Of a stretch of DNA of 64,000 nucleotides, positions 37,147 to 48,301 are shown in pieces (within the stretch, counting starts at the first letter, position 1; each line of letters begins with the position of its first letter). The stretch is from the NCBI RefSeq assembly GCF_018143015.1, contig NC_054744.1:2749059-2813058 (forward strand), given 5' to 3'. A program made the translations under genes and the position numbers. This DNA comes from Lytechinus variegatus. Its lineage: Eukaryota > Echinodermata > Echinoidea > Temnopleuroida > Toxopneustidae. The notes below the pieces were generated by a model. It saw only the letters and a program-made list of their open reading frames with translations, ran no database searches and was not told the origin of the DNA.

Positions 37147-37217
37147 TTTATGTTCAAAAGTTTTCTTGTTATTTAGACGAGAAGTCGGAATTCCCGACCC
37201 TCCTCCCCCCGTCAGCC

Positions 37218-40200
37218 ATGGCAGTTGTTTATGATGGCAACGTAAAATCTGAAGATTTCGACTGTATTCTTCTGTATGGTATAGTTGCTGCGCCAATAAC
37301 GAAGAAAAATTAACGTTTTGCGTGGTAACGGTTGACGGAGTAGGTATATTAACAAAAAATGGTCTTATTTCAATGTGGCATATAGATTTTAATGTGTGAT
37401 TTGGTTTCATGTATTATAAATGTAGCGCTTGGCACAAAAGAGGTCAGAAATTGTCGAGTTGTATTTCAATGTAATTTAATTTGTACTTTTCCATATAATG
37501 ATGCTGAGATGTATAGGCCCCTACAAAATGTATTTACTTTCCTGCAATTGTGGAAATAAATGAAAGGAAAATCAAAGTTTCGGATCCGGAGGGGGGGGGG
37601 CATAGGCCGAATATGCCCACCGGCCCTATATAATAATAATAATAATAGTAATAATAATAATAATAATTGGATTTATATAGCGCTTTTTCCAGAGGATACA
37701 AAGCGCTGTTAATTGCATAATACAAGTTAAGGTTTACGGTTATATAAGTGTGTTTTGAGAAGTTTTTTGAAGAGGTTAAGAGAAGAGAGGTTTCGAAGAG
37801 ATGGAGGGAGTTTGTTCCAAAGACGGGGGGCAAGAGATTGAAAGGAGTTGAAACCGGCCTGTTTTCTGGACTTTGGAATTACATAGGAAGGAGCAGCAGT
37901 AGAACGAAGTGAGTAAGTAGATCTTTGTTGATGAAATAATGAAGAAATGTAGGAAGGTAGTTTGGTTGACAGAGACTTATAGGTTTGAACAAGTATTCGA
38001 TAATGTATTCTATCAGAAACAGGTAGTCTGGCATGTACGCAGGTGAAGTATTTTTTGCTTGTCAGAGTTTTTGTGAGCAATACCCCGGCCCTCTTTTAAC
38101 TTATATCTTTATGTAATTGTTGTTTTAATTTTAATTACTTTTTACCTGTTTTGAGTGTGCATGACCATCCCAGACGACCCAGAAAAACATAAAAATTATG
38201 ATTTCAAAATTATTTTTATTTTTATTTTCTTCGGATCAGGCGATTTCGTCGTCATCGTTCCTCGATATTGAGTGATACCAGCGAAATCCCAGATTCAACC
38301 CCTTCGTCACCACAACCAGCGCCGCCTGTACCGGAATATGAGAAACCAACAGTAAAAAAACTCACCAAAGAAGAACAAATGAAGGGTAAGTTTACTTTTC
38401 TTTCATTCAGTGTATTCCTTCCACCCAAAGTTTCTTCTTAAAAGAATCATACTCGGATCCCGCCCCTGGCCCTCAGCCTCTTGGTTGACAACTAATAAAC
38501 AGAGTCCGTGAAATTCACCGAGAATAATGATGAACTGAATTCCATAAAAATCTGACATAAATAGGCAAAGTTATTAAATATAAAGCAAAGCAATATTTTG
38601 TGAAACAGTATATACATCGTCCTGGATACTCATTAGGCCTATATTGGGTGATGATGTCACACTTCCACCTTGCTCTTTTCTTATGGAATCTAACAACCAT
38701 GCAAAAAATTATTGATAAGTAAATATTTGAATTTAATTTTGTGGTTGAAGAGTTTAGACAAATGTTTAAACAACTGCTGTGCGATTCACATATTAAACAG
38801 CACTGTGTGCAAAAGATAAACCTCTTTTATTGCACTGTTCGTATATGGTTTTCTTTCCCCTTTCTTTTCGAGGCCTTTATCAATTAAGCTCTAAGCTTAA
38901 GATTGAGGTCTCCCACATTTCAAAATGTATTAGGCCTATGTCGATATATATATGTATATATTTCCCCGGTATTTGTTTTAATAATTAAAAAAATTATCAG
39001 GTGGCTTGGAAAAAAATTGCCTACATGTTTTCTCTTTATGGGGAACAATGTCTCCATTCTGATCTTTCTTATTTCGGGCCCTACTTGAAAAAATAAAAAT
39101 TATTTTTGTCTCCCTCGTAAGAATAGGCCTATATTAAGTTTCAACGATGTTAATTATTACGTCAATCCTATAATTGGAGGACATACTTTGAATAACATAA
39201 GTCAATAAATTAATCATGCAGAAACATATTGTTGAGTTGATGCACCTATATTGCATGGCATTCGGAACTGTTTAAAATCTCAGACAGTTCTGAAAATCGA
39301 GTCTAGCTTAATAGTTACTTTAAAAATGTCTGAATTTTTTTTAAACATAAGACCCTCAAACCACAAATGATGGCACGACACTGATTGTGGAGTCTTTGGA
39401 AGCAGTGGCGTAGTTAGGATTTTTTTCCCGGGGGGGGGGCACTGGGGGGTCCTTGCTTTTTCAGGGGGGGGGGGCACCGGCCATTTTCCGGTGTGTGTCT
39501 ATGTGTCCACAAGGGCGGATCCGACTTTCGCCAATAGGGGACCGGGCCAGAAATTATCTTCACCTATATCAGTCACTTCTTAGTTTTATTCTTATAAAAC
39601 AACATAAACATAAAATAATCTCATAAGCCTTATAAAAAGTGCGAGCGCGAAGCGCGGGCGATTTTTTTTTTACTTTAATGTATTTTTTCCTGAAAATTTA
39701 ATTTTCTGGGCAATGTTATGTGTGATCCTGAACAAGATTCGTATGTACCCCAAGCGCGAACAGAAATTTTTATCAACTGTTCTAGCATTATCGAAAAGGG
39801 ACCTGTTAAGGACTGCTTACAGCCATACCCACGCAGACGCATATATATATTTTAATAATACGAGCACGAAGCGCGAGCAAATTTTTTGACATTCCGACCT
39901 TAAAAAAATGGTAATTCTAAGCACTTTTTGTATTAATTAATGGGATAGGTATGTAACTAAACAATTGATGCGAGCGCGAAGCGCAAGAGGAAGAAAATTG
40001 AGATACCTAAAAGCGGCCGGGACACTCGATCTATTCATATTTTGTAAATCATAAATAGGATATAGTCAATTGGGTATCATTAATAATGCGATCGTGAAGC
40101 GTGAGCAGACAGTTATTGATATTCTGATGTACTATAATATAAAGAACAAGCAGGCTATCGCGCATGTTTTATATTTAGACCTAAAATCTGGGCATTCTGA

Positions 40201-41157
40201 ATACATTTGTTTAATGGAACATTATGGAATACACGTAGACAATATAAACTTGGCAAATCAAACAATGTGACCACTCAGCGTGAGCTTAAAATGCTGATAT
40301 GTAGACCATAAAACGGACATTTTACAGAGCACTTAAATTTGTAAATGAAAAAAAAAATAATGAAAGCTCGATGTCCGAGCTAAAATATGTTTTGCATATT
40401 GACTTCAAAACCTGCTCCACATCAGCCTATTGAGCAAGATATGAATCCCATCGAACAGGCAATTATGGCGCGAAGCGCCAGCAAAAATTCTATATAGTAA
40501 CATGAAAAAATATATTTTTTTAATTGCAAGTCTTCCTCTCACATTATTTCATATACTCGTCTTCCTCCTCTTCTTTTTTCTTCTGTCTTTCTTCTTCTTT
40601 TCCTTTTTCTTTCTTCTTTCTCCCTTTTTTTCTTTTCCTTTTTTTTGCTCTGCCAATTTTTTCTGGGGGGGGGGGCACTTGGGGGGGCACACCAAATCTC
40701 AGGGGGGGCACGTGCCCCCCAGGCCCCCCCCCGTAGCTACGCCACTGTTTGGAAGGAATCCTGCATATATATCAAGTACAAACGGACCTTTTTAATGAAC
40801 AATCTCCCGAATAAGGGAAAATTGGCCTATAGCCCATGCTGTATAGGCCAATATATATCCGAGTGTGAACCCCGCGTGAACCCCATAGTAAAAAAGTAAG
40901 TGAAACAAATTAAAATACTTATTATTCGTCCATCGTTTTTTTCCCTTTAAATCCCCCTTTTTGCTAGTTAAATTTTCGAGGCAAATTCTGACCCATTCTA
41001 TCTCTGTAATGGTCAACTTTTTTCATCGACAGGAATAATTTTTGACAAAGTGCACGAATCTCCCTCGCCCCAGCCAGGCAGAGCGTTCATCAGAAGAACC
41101 CGTCAGTTTGTTAGCTCTATCTTCAGTTTATCCATGCGTACGTTCGAATACCGTTAA
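37218..41157 (+). CDS. Putative small three-exon gene between FAM184-like and TBCA
   Basis: The best parts are exon 2 (38,240-38,385; CAG acceptor, GTAAGT donor) and exon 3 (41,033-41,157; CGACAG acceptor, TAA stop). They join in phase 1 and stay open. Exon 2 reads RFRRHRSSILSDTSEIPDS, then a Pro-rich PQPAPPVPEYEKP and KKLTKEEQMK. Exon 3 reads IIFDKVHESPSPQPGRAF and ends SSIFSLSMRTFEYR. A phase-compatible first exon is 37,218-37,273 (MAVVYDGNVKSEDFDCILL, Kozak-like GCCATGG) with a weak GTATGG donor; this part is speculative. The product would have about 108 residues, basic and proline-rich. I do not recognise it. Its stop lies 63 bases before the TBCA ATG, so its 3' end would overlap the TBCA promoter or 5' region. 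It is head to head with the FAM184-like gene. Exons 2 and 3 could instead be alternative 5' exons of TBCA. Confidence 0.42.
37590..38092 (-). mobile_element. 5'-truncated LINE, C-terminal reverse-transcriptase ORF end
   Basis: On the minus strand an open frame from about 38,080 to 37,727 encodes the typical C-terminal region of CR1/L2-like LINE ORF2: RLPVSDRIHYRILVQTYKSL, PSYISSLFHQQRSTYSLRS and LAPRLWNKLPPSLRNLSSLN. A short 3' UTR follows with CAGCGCTTTGTATCCTCTGG and AAAGCGCTATATAAATCC, then (ATT)n. The 5' part is missing. Its 3' UTR matches the tail of the SINE at 62,565, so it represents the likely LINE partner of that SINE. It lies in the gap between the FAM184-like gene and TBCA, inside the putative small gene's first intron. 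Confidence 0.85.
38517..38720. repeat. Fragment of a TTAA MITE (family D-like)
   Basis: It holds AGCAATATTTTGTGAAACAG, CTCATTAGGCCTATATTGGG and TGATGATGTCACACTTCCAC, matching the middle of the family D element at 25,849 without its ends. Confidence 0.55.
39403..40747. mobile_element. hAT-like element with GAGCGCGAAGCGCGAGC-type motif array
   Basis: The terminal inverted repeats are CAGTGGCGTAGTTAGG and GTAGCTACGCCACTG. The 8-bp direct repeat TTTGGAAG flanks both ends (39,395-39,402 and 40,748-40,755), as for hAT elements. G-runs lie inside both ends. Motif variants occur near 39,642, 39,750, 39,864, 39,971, 40,088, 40,268, 40,364 and 40,467. A second start-like GGCGGATCCGACTTTCGCC at about 39,514 resembles the end of the 27,806 element, so this may be a composite. 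No transposase coding was seen. Confidence 0.82.
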
Positions 41158-41220
41158 TTGATTGAGAGATCGAGAGCGCCCAACCTTTCTTTTGCCAGAA
41201 AAGCAGTTTATATTAAGAAA

Positions 41221-44200
41221 ATGGCAAGTGCTGATCCACGGCTGAGGAACATCAAAATCAAGACAGGAGTCTTGAAGAGGTACTTCGTTTTATAATGTTA
41301 ATTATGTTGGCCTTTGGCAGACGGGGCGGCTGCTAAAAAATTCCGGTTGACTTCCGTGCGCGCTGCGCCACTGGGCCCTGGGGTTGCAATCGGCAACCAC
41401 GACCACGCTACCCCTACAGTGGCGGCCTGCCTTGCACTGCGGGTTCGCTGCTGGGTTCACTGCTGGGTGCGGCGGCAGGAGGAGCAAGCCGAGTTTCGGA
41501 GCTGATCCCCTCCTTCCTCTTCTTAGCCTAATTTAGATCTAAATGTGCTTTGTATTGTTGTATGCTGCTACTATACTAGGTGCTCTGGTATTGGTAAAGC
41601 TTGCCTTAATTCAATCTCAATCATTGTCGGTAGGTAAATGAATCGTCAAATATGAATAAATTTAATATCATTTGAAAGCTCTTAAATTAAAAAGACTTCA
41701 AATGATACCAAGAACTCTAATTTTCATCAAGAAATTATGAAGTTATCCCAGTTAAAGTCACGCATATTCATCAAAATTTGTGGTCATTGTCTTAATGTAA
41801 AGTCAATGGAGTACAGAACTGATTTTTGTGACCATTTTGAACCCAAGTCTTCAACAGACTCTAACTTCTTCATGTTCTTTGTTTTTTAGCCCTATGAAGT
41901 AATTTAGGTATCAGTGGAAAGGTGAAAGAAGGCTCAATTGATGAGTAATCATATCATCTTGTAATTTTTCTTCTTATGTGTGAAATAATTTCTTCTATTC
42001 TAATTAATTATGAAAATTACGCAAAACGCATTTACTCACCTCTTTTCTCATGTTTCTTGCCAAATGAAGCTGATCATGATAGATAATTTATATAATTTAG
42101 TTGGCATCAAAACAGCATCATGTAGATAATTTCCTAAATGAATTTGATTAAAGTATTGTTTTTGTAATTTCTAATGTATTTCTTTGTTTTTTCGGATATA
42201 AATTACAAGCTCTTTTTCAAGTTAAGTATTGTAATTTTGTATACATGTATGTACAGGGGTCCTTTTTTACGTATAAAAATTACTCCTTTTGTACTTTGTA
42301 TGACCAAATAAAAAACATGTGTGCTTTTTTCTGATGTATTTGATTGTTTCACCAATTGCTTATGTATTCTATTGTTTCAACAATTTGTTATACATGTTAT
42401 AATTGTAGCTTTTGATTTTAGAGACAATGGACATTTGATTACATATTTTTTCGGGAGGATGAGCAGCTGAGTGTGAAATATGTATGTAGCATTTTGTGCA
42501 ATTTATTTCAAGTATCAAGAAGTATAAAAATCAAGCTTTAATATATTCTGTCAGTTTTCAATGTATTTCTTAGATTTGTATACATACATTGTATTACAAA
42601 GGCCCTGTTTGTGCTCTCTTTTTTAAATTCAGATATTTTTATTGTCCAATTGCAATCAAGTACAAATGGAAATTCAATTTGTTCGCAAAAAATAATTTAG
42701 AATATTACATGATACACACAGAAGATTACACGATACATATTAAACATGATAAAAATCAACAAGCAAAGATAAGAGAAAGTAAGATAAAGGCAGGGGGGGG
42801 GGAATAACATAATTTTAAGAAAAATAAATAAATTCAAATTATTTGTTGAAGCCAAAAGAAAAGGAAAAGAGTGGTCTATTTCTTTCAAAACAAAACAAAA
42901 AACAACCAGGAAAAAAGATAACAAAGCTCTGAACAACAAGAAAACAGGCATCAAAGCTCCAAACAAACACTAAAAACAAGAGAAACAAAAGTGACATAAA
43001 CTTGTACCAATCCCCCCACCTGCACCCCTAATGGGGAAAAAAGAAAAGTAAATTTAAAAAAATAGTAAAATAAATAAAACAAAAACAAAACATAACTACA
43101 GGACTTAGACCCATCTGGAAATGAAACATTCTTTCCTCTGCGTTTTCACGGGAGTGAAAAAAAATTACAACAAAAAAATAACATATAGTTCGTAAATTTT
43201 AATACAAAAAATCAACATTTAAGGTATTCTCCTTTCAAAAGCAAAACCAGTCTCCAAATAATGAAACATGACCAACAAAAATTGAAAAAATAAACAATTC
43301 AAAAATTTAAAAAAGAAATTAAAAAAATATGAAAAAAAGAAACTAAAAAACCCATAATTTTTGCATTTTAATGAAAAAAGTCAACATTTATGATATTCCC
43401 TTTCAAAAGCAAATCCAGTCTCAAAATAATGAAACCTGACTGAAAAGTTTCATAATATATTTTTTTCTACAAAAAAAGAAACACTAGATTTTGCATTTTA
43501 ATTCAAAAAGTCAACATTGATATTCCACTTCCAAAAGAATCCAGTTTCCAAATGATGAAACATGATTGAACAATGAACCATCTTGACTCTATAACCTTGG
43601 GAGGAAAGAATGTTTTTGTGACAAAATGTAAATATTACCATGAGCCGCAATTATGGTGAAAAGCAGCCGCAGAGCGCTGTCCGATCATCGTCTCTGCACT
43701 AGCGCACCCGGGGCCCATGCCGCCGGGCTAGCTGCATGCACGTTCCATAGGGATGCATACGCACTCGCACACAGGCGAACTGTTCCAAGGACCCCCGTTT
43801 TCACAAACATCTGTAGTTCAGAAGTTCGTTCCGAGGACCCTCGTTTTACATTAAGCCCGCTCCAAGGCCCCCGTTTTTTGTCTCGCCCGTGGCACATACC
43901 TATTACTTTTTTGGTCAAGTACCCTTCCCCCCCGGGATTTCTACTAAAAAGCATTACCTTAACATATTCTTTACCGGTATTAGCATTTTTATCACAGACA
44001 TTGCTCAAAACTTACCTCAAAATTTCCTAAATAGTGAAAAATAAGGCTTAAATACTCTATAAAATGTGCCTGGAAATGCATGTAGCATATTGGCCCATCC
44101 CCATAGGCTATACTGTATGGGCTAGTCGCTAAAAATTTTAAAGTCTTTATGCTGACCTAGACTGTTTAAGCCTCTGTGAGGAGCCGTGGAAACATGTCAC

Positions 44201-47200
44201 ATTGATAGATAATCAACTTGGCTGCCAGAAAATGTGAAGATGTCCCTACATTTAACTACACTGATCACTCAAAATATAGAAAAAAAAATTTGAGGCCAAC
44301 TCAACCATTGGTTTTTTGGACAAATGTCTGCAGCACAAATCTAGTGCCATTGCCTACCCTAACAAGGGTCAAGCCAGGCTGAGGGAGAATTCTAACTTAG
44401 AAGAGTGACTCACTCTTTTCTTACTAGAATTCTCCCCTTGGCCTAAAAAAAGTGTGAGATGTCAGATGGGCACCCCAAAAAAAATCATTTGGCCAATGAC
44501 AGTGCCATTTGGCAGCGAGTAAAGGGGAAGTTCACCCTGAAGAAAAGTTTGTGGTAAAGATATCAGAAGAAATTGGTGAAGGTTTGACTTTGAGGAAAAT
44601 CTAAGGGGGGGGGGCACTTCCATTGACGAGTGGATACCATGCGTGACCATGGGACTTCGAAAAGCACCCTAAACAAGTACATGTATTTTCCATGCTTCGA
44701 AAATGTACCTCTTACCAAGTATTAGTGTGAGAAACCCTACCCTTAACAAGTATTGGTAACAAAACAAGTATAATTCCCTGAATTGAATTGACTGAATTGG
44801 TGGATGTTTTCTCAAACCTTCGTCACTATTTGTTACTACTTTTTCTGCTGTTTTTACAATAAACTTTTTGTTAGGTAAACTTTCCCTTTCAGGGGAATCA
44901 AAAGGACGATCACAGGCCCGACTCATACTTGTAGGTGATCTTGTAGTAACTGAATGTTAGAACTTTTAATTGAGTTGACATGATCAAGTATGTATCTCAT
45001 TTGGTTTGATTGTTTTCTTATTTTGATGGAGAAAATATGTCAATCATTGGTATCTTATCTTCTTTTTCTCAATAGGTGTACCAAAGAAAAGGTGATGTAT
45101 GAAAAGGAAGTTGTTTCGCAAGAGAAAAAAGTTGAAACAATGAAAGCAGGAGGAGATGACGAATATAATATCAAGAAACAGGTTTGTACATCTCCTCTTC
45201 TATATCTAACTTATAACTGATGAGGGGCCCCCATTTAAAAAAAAGTTGCTATAATAGTAGCTCTTGCTAAAATGTCAACTTTCATTGAAAGGGCCATTCA
45301 AAAAGTAGTATTTTTACTATTGTCATGGTAGATGACTTCAAGCAAGAGTTGCTATCATAGCAACTTTTTATGAAATGGGGTCCTGAAGCTTAATATTTGG
45401 GTTCTGATACACTTCTGTATCCAAAGGATCTACTCCATAGTTATGCAACTAATGCATGCTATTATTTTACATACTTGCATGCATGTAACTGTCATCATAA
45501 TCATCTTCATCATCATTGTCTTCACCATCATCATTGTCATCATCACCAACATCATTATCACCATCATCATCACCACAACCATCACCATCATCAGCATCAT
45601 CATCATTATCTGATACAGTAATACTTGTTGTTTTGGTAGCCAAAGAATCTACCCTAGTTAGGCAACAAATGCATGCTTTTTTATATGAAACATACTTGCA
45701 TGCATGTAACTGTCATCATAATCATCTTCATCATCATCTCGATCATCATCGGCCAGCAGCATCATCATCAACATCATTATCACCATCATCATCAGCATCA
45801 TCTCCACCATCATCATCATCTCCATCATCGTCATTGACATTAGCCAGCAGCATCATCGCTGCCATCATCGTCATACCTGTCATCATCATCATCATCACCA
45901 CCATCATCATCATCACCACCATCATCGCCATCTTCATCACCATCATCATCATCACCATCATCAGCCAGTAGCATCATCAGTATCTTTAAAATACTGAAAT
46001 ACAAGGCCTGACATCTTTACCATCCCCTCTCTCTTTCCCCAATGATCTCCAAGACCAAACTTGTGGACTGGTGCCAGAATTCATGAAAATGTTGCAATCA
46101 AACAAAATTGTTCATTCTAGAGTATATGAATTGTCGGGTCAGAATAGGAAGTACTTTTTCATTAGAACTGGTGATGAGAATAAGTTGTCATGATCTTGAA
46201 CACTGCATCCATGAGAGGAAAGTGGTTTTATATTGATATCCTCATCGACTCATCCTCACCGCTTTCTTGGCAGGAGATCTGCTATGAGTCCATTTTTTTT
46301 TCTCCTGCCTGAGTTTGACTTTGTCTCACCCCAGCTGTATTTCTATTTTACTTACCCAGCAAAAGAAAATCTCCATCACCTTAAAATACCTCATTGTTTC
46401 TAATGTGCAAAGATGATGACCTAACACAGGAAATCTTGCGCTTAGTACTGGTGATGTGGTCTGTGCACACTTTCAGTTGCAATCTCCTGTTTGCTTGGGG
46501 TTTTCAGCAGAACAATCACTGATTACATGTTTTAGGTGCTTGGGTTTGAGTTGGAGTCATGTATTGAATTTCTAGGAGAGCATTTCATGAAACAAATTCA
46601 CTGACTATATTGTTATAAGCTACCCAATTCCTTGCATCTGATTGGTTCAGAGCAAATTAGTTGGTGAAACATGTCTCTTGAGTCTTGATTTTTAATTTTA
46701 CATTCTTCAGATTGAAGTACTAGAGGAATCTAAAATGATGATCCCTGACTGTACAAGAAGAATAAGGTCAGCCTATACAGACTTGCAGAATTTAATTGTA
46801 AGTACATCAAACCTCCTTTTGTCTTTTATTTTGGGTACTCTATCAAGTAGTGTTGACAATTTTGTGTCTCTATTTAATAGGGGGCGTTGCATGCAATTGC
46901 AAGTCAATTTCAGAGCCTAGAATCAGTTTTATGATTGATTGCATATTTACAATTGATTGCTGTCTTTATCTGTATTAATTTGTTTATGGGTATCTTGCAA
47001 CACTATTTAAGTCACATATACATGTACCCGGTATTTAGTTCCTTTTTATTCCTAATTGCTAGCAGTGACACATATGAAATCAGTAAAAATGATGTTTTTA
47101 AAGTCAATTTGGACTATGGTACTTGCATGTTTGCCATTCTTAGGTATCTTTCTCTTCACACATTTTGTTCCCATTCAACCTGTACCTCTGTCTCTGTTTC

Positions 47201-47638
47201 TCTCTGCTCTCTCCCCTATCCTCTTCCTCTCCACATATATATGCCTCTCTTCTCTCTTCCTCTTCCACTCTTTCTATTTATCTCCCTTCTTGTCACCTTC
47301 CTCCTCTCTATTTCCCTCTTCTCTCTTTCACTTGGTCTTTCGTTCCTGTTTTTCTCCATCTTTCTCAATTTTCTAACTATTTGAAAACCGTTTTCGCCAC
47401 CATGCCAATTTACCTATCGTATTCTCTCTCTTTTTCTATTTGTATTTTGCATTTTTTTCTCTCCTCCCCCATCCCTCACTCCTCCATTCTCTTCTCCAAA
47501 TCCTCTTCTCCCTCAATCATCTTCTTACTTATTCCTTGTTTAACTGTGTAGGACCAAGAGGAAGAATTGAAGGAAACAGAAGAATATCAGATAGCTGCTG
47601 CCCTTTTATTAGAACACAAGGATGCTGTCGAACACTGA
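41221..47638 (+). CDS. TBCA: Tubulin-specific chaperone A (tubulin cofactor A), complete
   Basis: The exons are 41,221-41,279, 45,076-45,181, 46,711-46,797 and 47,552-47,638, joined in phases 2, 0 and 0 with GT-AG junctions, giving 112 residues. The protein starts MASADPRLRNIKIKTGVLKR (vertebrate: RQIKIKTGVVKR). It continues KEKVMYEKEVVSQEKKVETM, DDEYNIKKQIEVLEES, KMMIPDCTRRIRSAYTDLQN and EEELKETEEYQIAAALL. These match human TBCA (108 residues) along the whole length. TBCA is a three-helix-bundle cytosolic chaperone that captures beta-tubulin after release from the CCT chaperonin and passes it on in tubulin heterodimer assembly. Introns 1-3 hold several transposons and a 400-bp pyrimidine tract before the last exon. 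No convincing polyadenylation signal was seen close to the stop. Confidence 0.97.
41285..43190. other. TBCA intron 1, proximal part
   Basis: A GC- and CpG-rich block (about 41,320-41,510) with GCTGGGTTC-like short repeats lies 40 bases after exon 1. It is followed by AT-rich sequence. A 14-bp inverted pair near 41,669-41,707 (TATCATTTGAAAG / CTTCAAATGATA) is the only other structure seen. A G-run lies at about 42,795. Confidence 0.45.
43196..43590. repeat. Three diverged tandem units in TBCA intron 1
   Basis: Each unit contains GTCAACATT, a variant of CCTTTCAAAAGCAAA, CCAGTCTCCAAATAATGAAA and CATGA. Units start near 43,208, 43,379 and 43,510, with decreasing spacing. A-rich linkers separate them. 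Confidence 0.65.
43640..43945. repeat. GC-rich repeat with CCCCCGTTTT motifs
   Basis: TTCCAAGGACCCCCGTTTT, TTCCGAGGACCCTCGTTTT and CTCCAAGGCCCCCGTTTTTT occur in series, and the block ends in CCCCCCCGGG. It looks like the end of a transposon, but its partner end was not found. Confidence 0.45.
44520..44893. mobile_element. TTAA MITE, family A copy 4, with a nested insertion
   Basis: The left end AGGGGAAGTTCACCCTGA and right end AGGTAAACTTTCCCTTTC surround a foreign segment (44,605-44,795). The right arm retains TTTTCTGCTGTTTTTACAAT. Confidence 0.7.
44605..44795. mobile_element. Partial copy of the 11,833 hAT-like element
   Basis: It reads GGGGCACTTCCATTGACGAG, TGGATACCATGCGTGACCAT, AAAAGCACCCTAAACAAGTA and GAAACCCTACCCTTAACAAG, matching the left half of the element at 11,833-12,404. 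The right half is absent. It lies inside the family A MITE. Confidence 0.75.
45224..45384. mobile_element. Foldback MITE in TBCA intron 2
   Basis: GGGGCCCCCATTTAAAAAAA with GTTGCTATAATAGTAGCTCT and TGC pairs with GCAAGAGTTGCTATCATAGC and AACTTTTTATGAAATGGGG. About 160 bp, non-coding. Confidence 0.75.
45400..45975. repeat. Duplicated block with imperfect (CAT)n in TBCA intron 2
   Basis: A unit of about 225 bp is present twice. Each copy has ATCTACYCTAGTTA-like sequence, ATGCATGC, ACTTGCATGCATGTAACTG and TCATCATAATCATCTTCATC. The copies start near 45,410 and 45,635. Each ends in imperfect CAT/CAC repeats, longer in the second. Histidine- or methionine-rich frames here are repeat artefacts. Confidence 0.8.
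46575..46670. repeat. Dispersed repeat, family G copy
   Basis: GCATTTCATGAAACAAATTC, GTTATAAGCTACCCAATTCC and TCTGATTGGTTCAGAGC match the fragments near 2,750 and 6,774. It ends shortly before TBCA exon 3. Confidence 0.6.
47140..47550 (+). repeat. Long pyrimidine-rich tract before TBCA exon 4
   Basis: About 400 bp dominated by C and T (CTCTCTTCCTCTTCC-like) runs up to the last-exon acceptor. Several long apparent frames in it are composition artefacts. It may strengthen or complicate acceptor choice. Confidence 0.75.
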
Positions 47639-47897
47639 CTCGATATATATGTGTATTAAGCCAACCATTTGATCATGATTGTATGTGTGTGTGTGCGTGT
47701 TTATGTGTGTTGGTCTTTAATTTGTGCAGTTGATTCGCAATGAACAGCACCCCTTGGCTTCCAGAGGGTCCAGTTTCATAAATTGAGTTAAATCAATACA
47801 AAGTGTTGCTATCAGCTAATCAAATTACAGCATGCAGTAGCTTATTGTACTCCCTTGTAAACTCGTCATTGATGGCAAGAATTATAAAATAGGACCT

Positions 47898-48056
47898 GGG
47901 GAGCGTTTCATCAATATTTTCGTCCGACAAGTTGTCAGATCTGACAACTTTCCATGATTTTGATTGGTTGAGAGCTACTGTTCCTATGGTAACTGTCGGA
48001 TAAAATGGGACTTGTCGGATAAAACGTCCGACAAGTCCTTTCATGAAACGCTCCCC
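47898..48056. mobile_element. Foldback MITE downstream of TBCA
   Basis: The ends GGGGAGCGTTTCATCAA and TTTCATGAAACGCTCCCC are inverted repeats. The interior holds GTCCGACAAGTTGTCAGATC and the paired GACTTGTCGGATAAAACGTC, with TTTTGATTGGTTGAGAG in the middle. About 160 bp, non-coding. Confidence 0.82.
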
Positions 48057-48301
48057 TGGTCTCCGTAATACAAATATTAGCGATCAATCGCTAAATGGGC
48101 TGACCAATCAATATCAATGTTACACATGCATTTGGTTTCAAATAATGATCAGGAACCAATTAGGAGTGGTCTTTCATATTTTCTATTCATCGCCTCGCCT
48201 TGTGTTACGGGGCCTTGGTCAATTTTTAGTTGGCTGGTCTTGACTGAATAGCCGGAGTGAGACATAGAGATTGTTTAAGAGCATGACAACATTTCATATG
48301 A

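Noticed and set aside
36837-37176. + strand frames opposite the FAM184-like exon 1
   Set aside because: Shadows of the coiled-coil coding strand; Phe/Arg-rich composition follows from reversed Lys/Glu codons.
43653-44030. + strand open frame of 125 codons and its antisense partner of 107
   Set aside because: Located in a GC-rich repeat with CCCCCGTTTT units and a C-run; no splice or family evidence.
45397-45971. Histidine-, serine- or methionine/aspartate-rich open frames
   Set aside because: All come from imperfect CAT/CAC repeats inside TBCA intron 2.
46935-47733. Several leucine/serine/phenylalanine-rich + strand open frames
   Set aside because: They lie in a pyrimidine-rich intron tract (CTT/TCT codons) and partly overlap TBCA exon 4 in the wrong frame.
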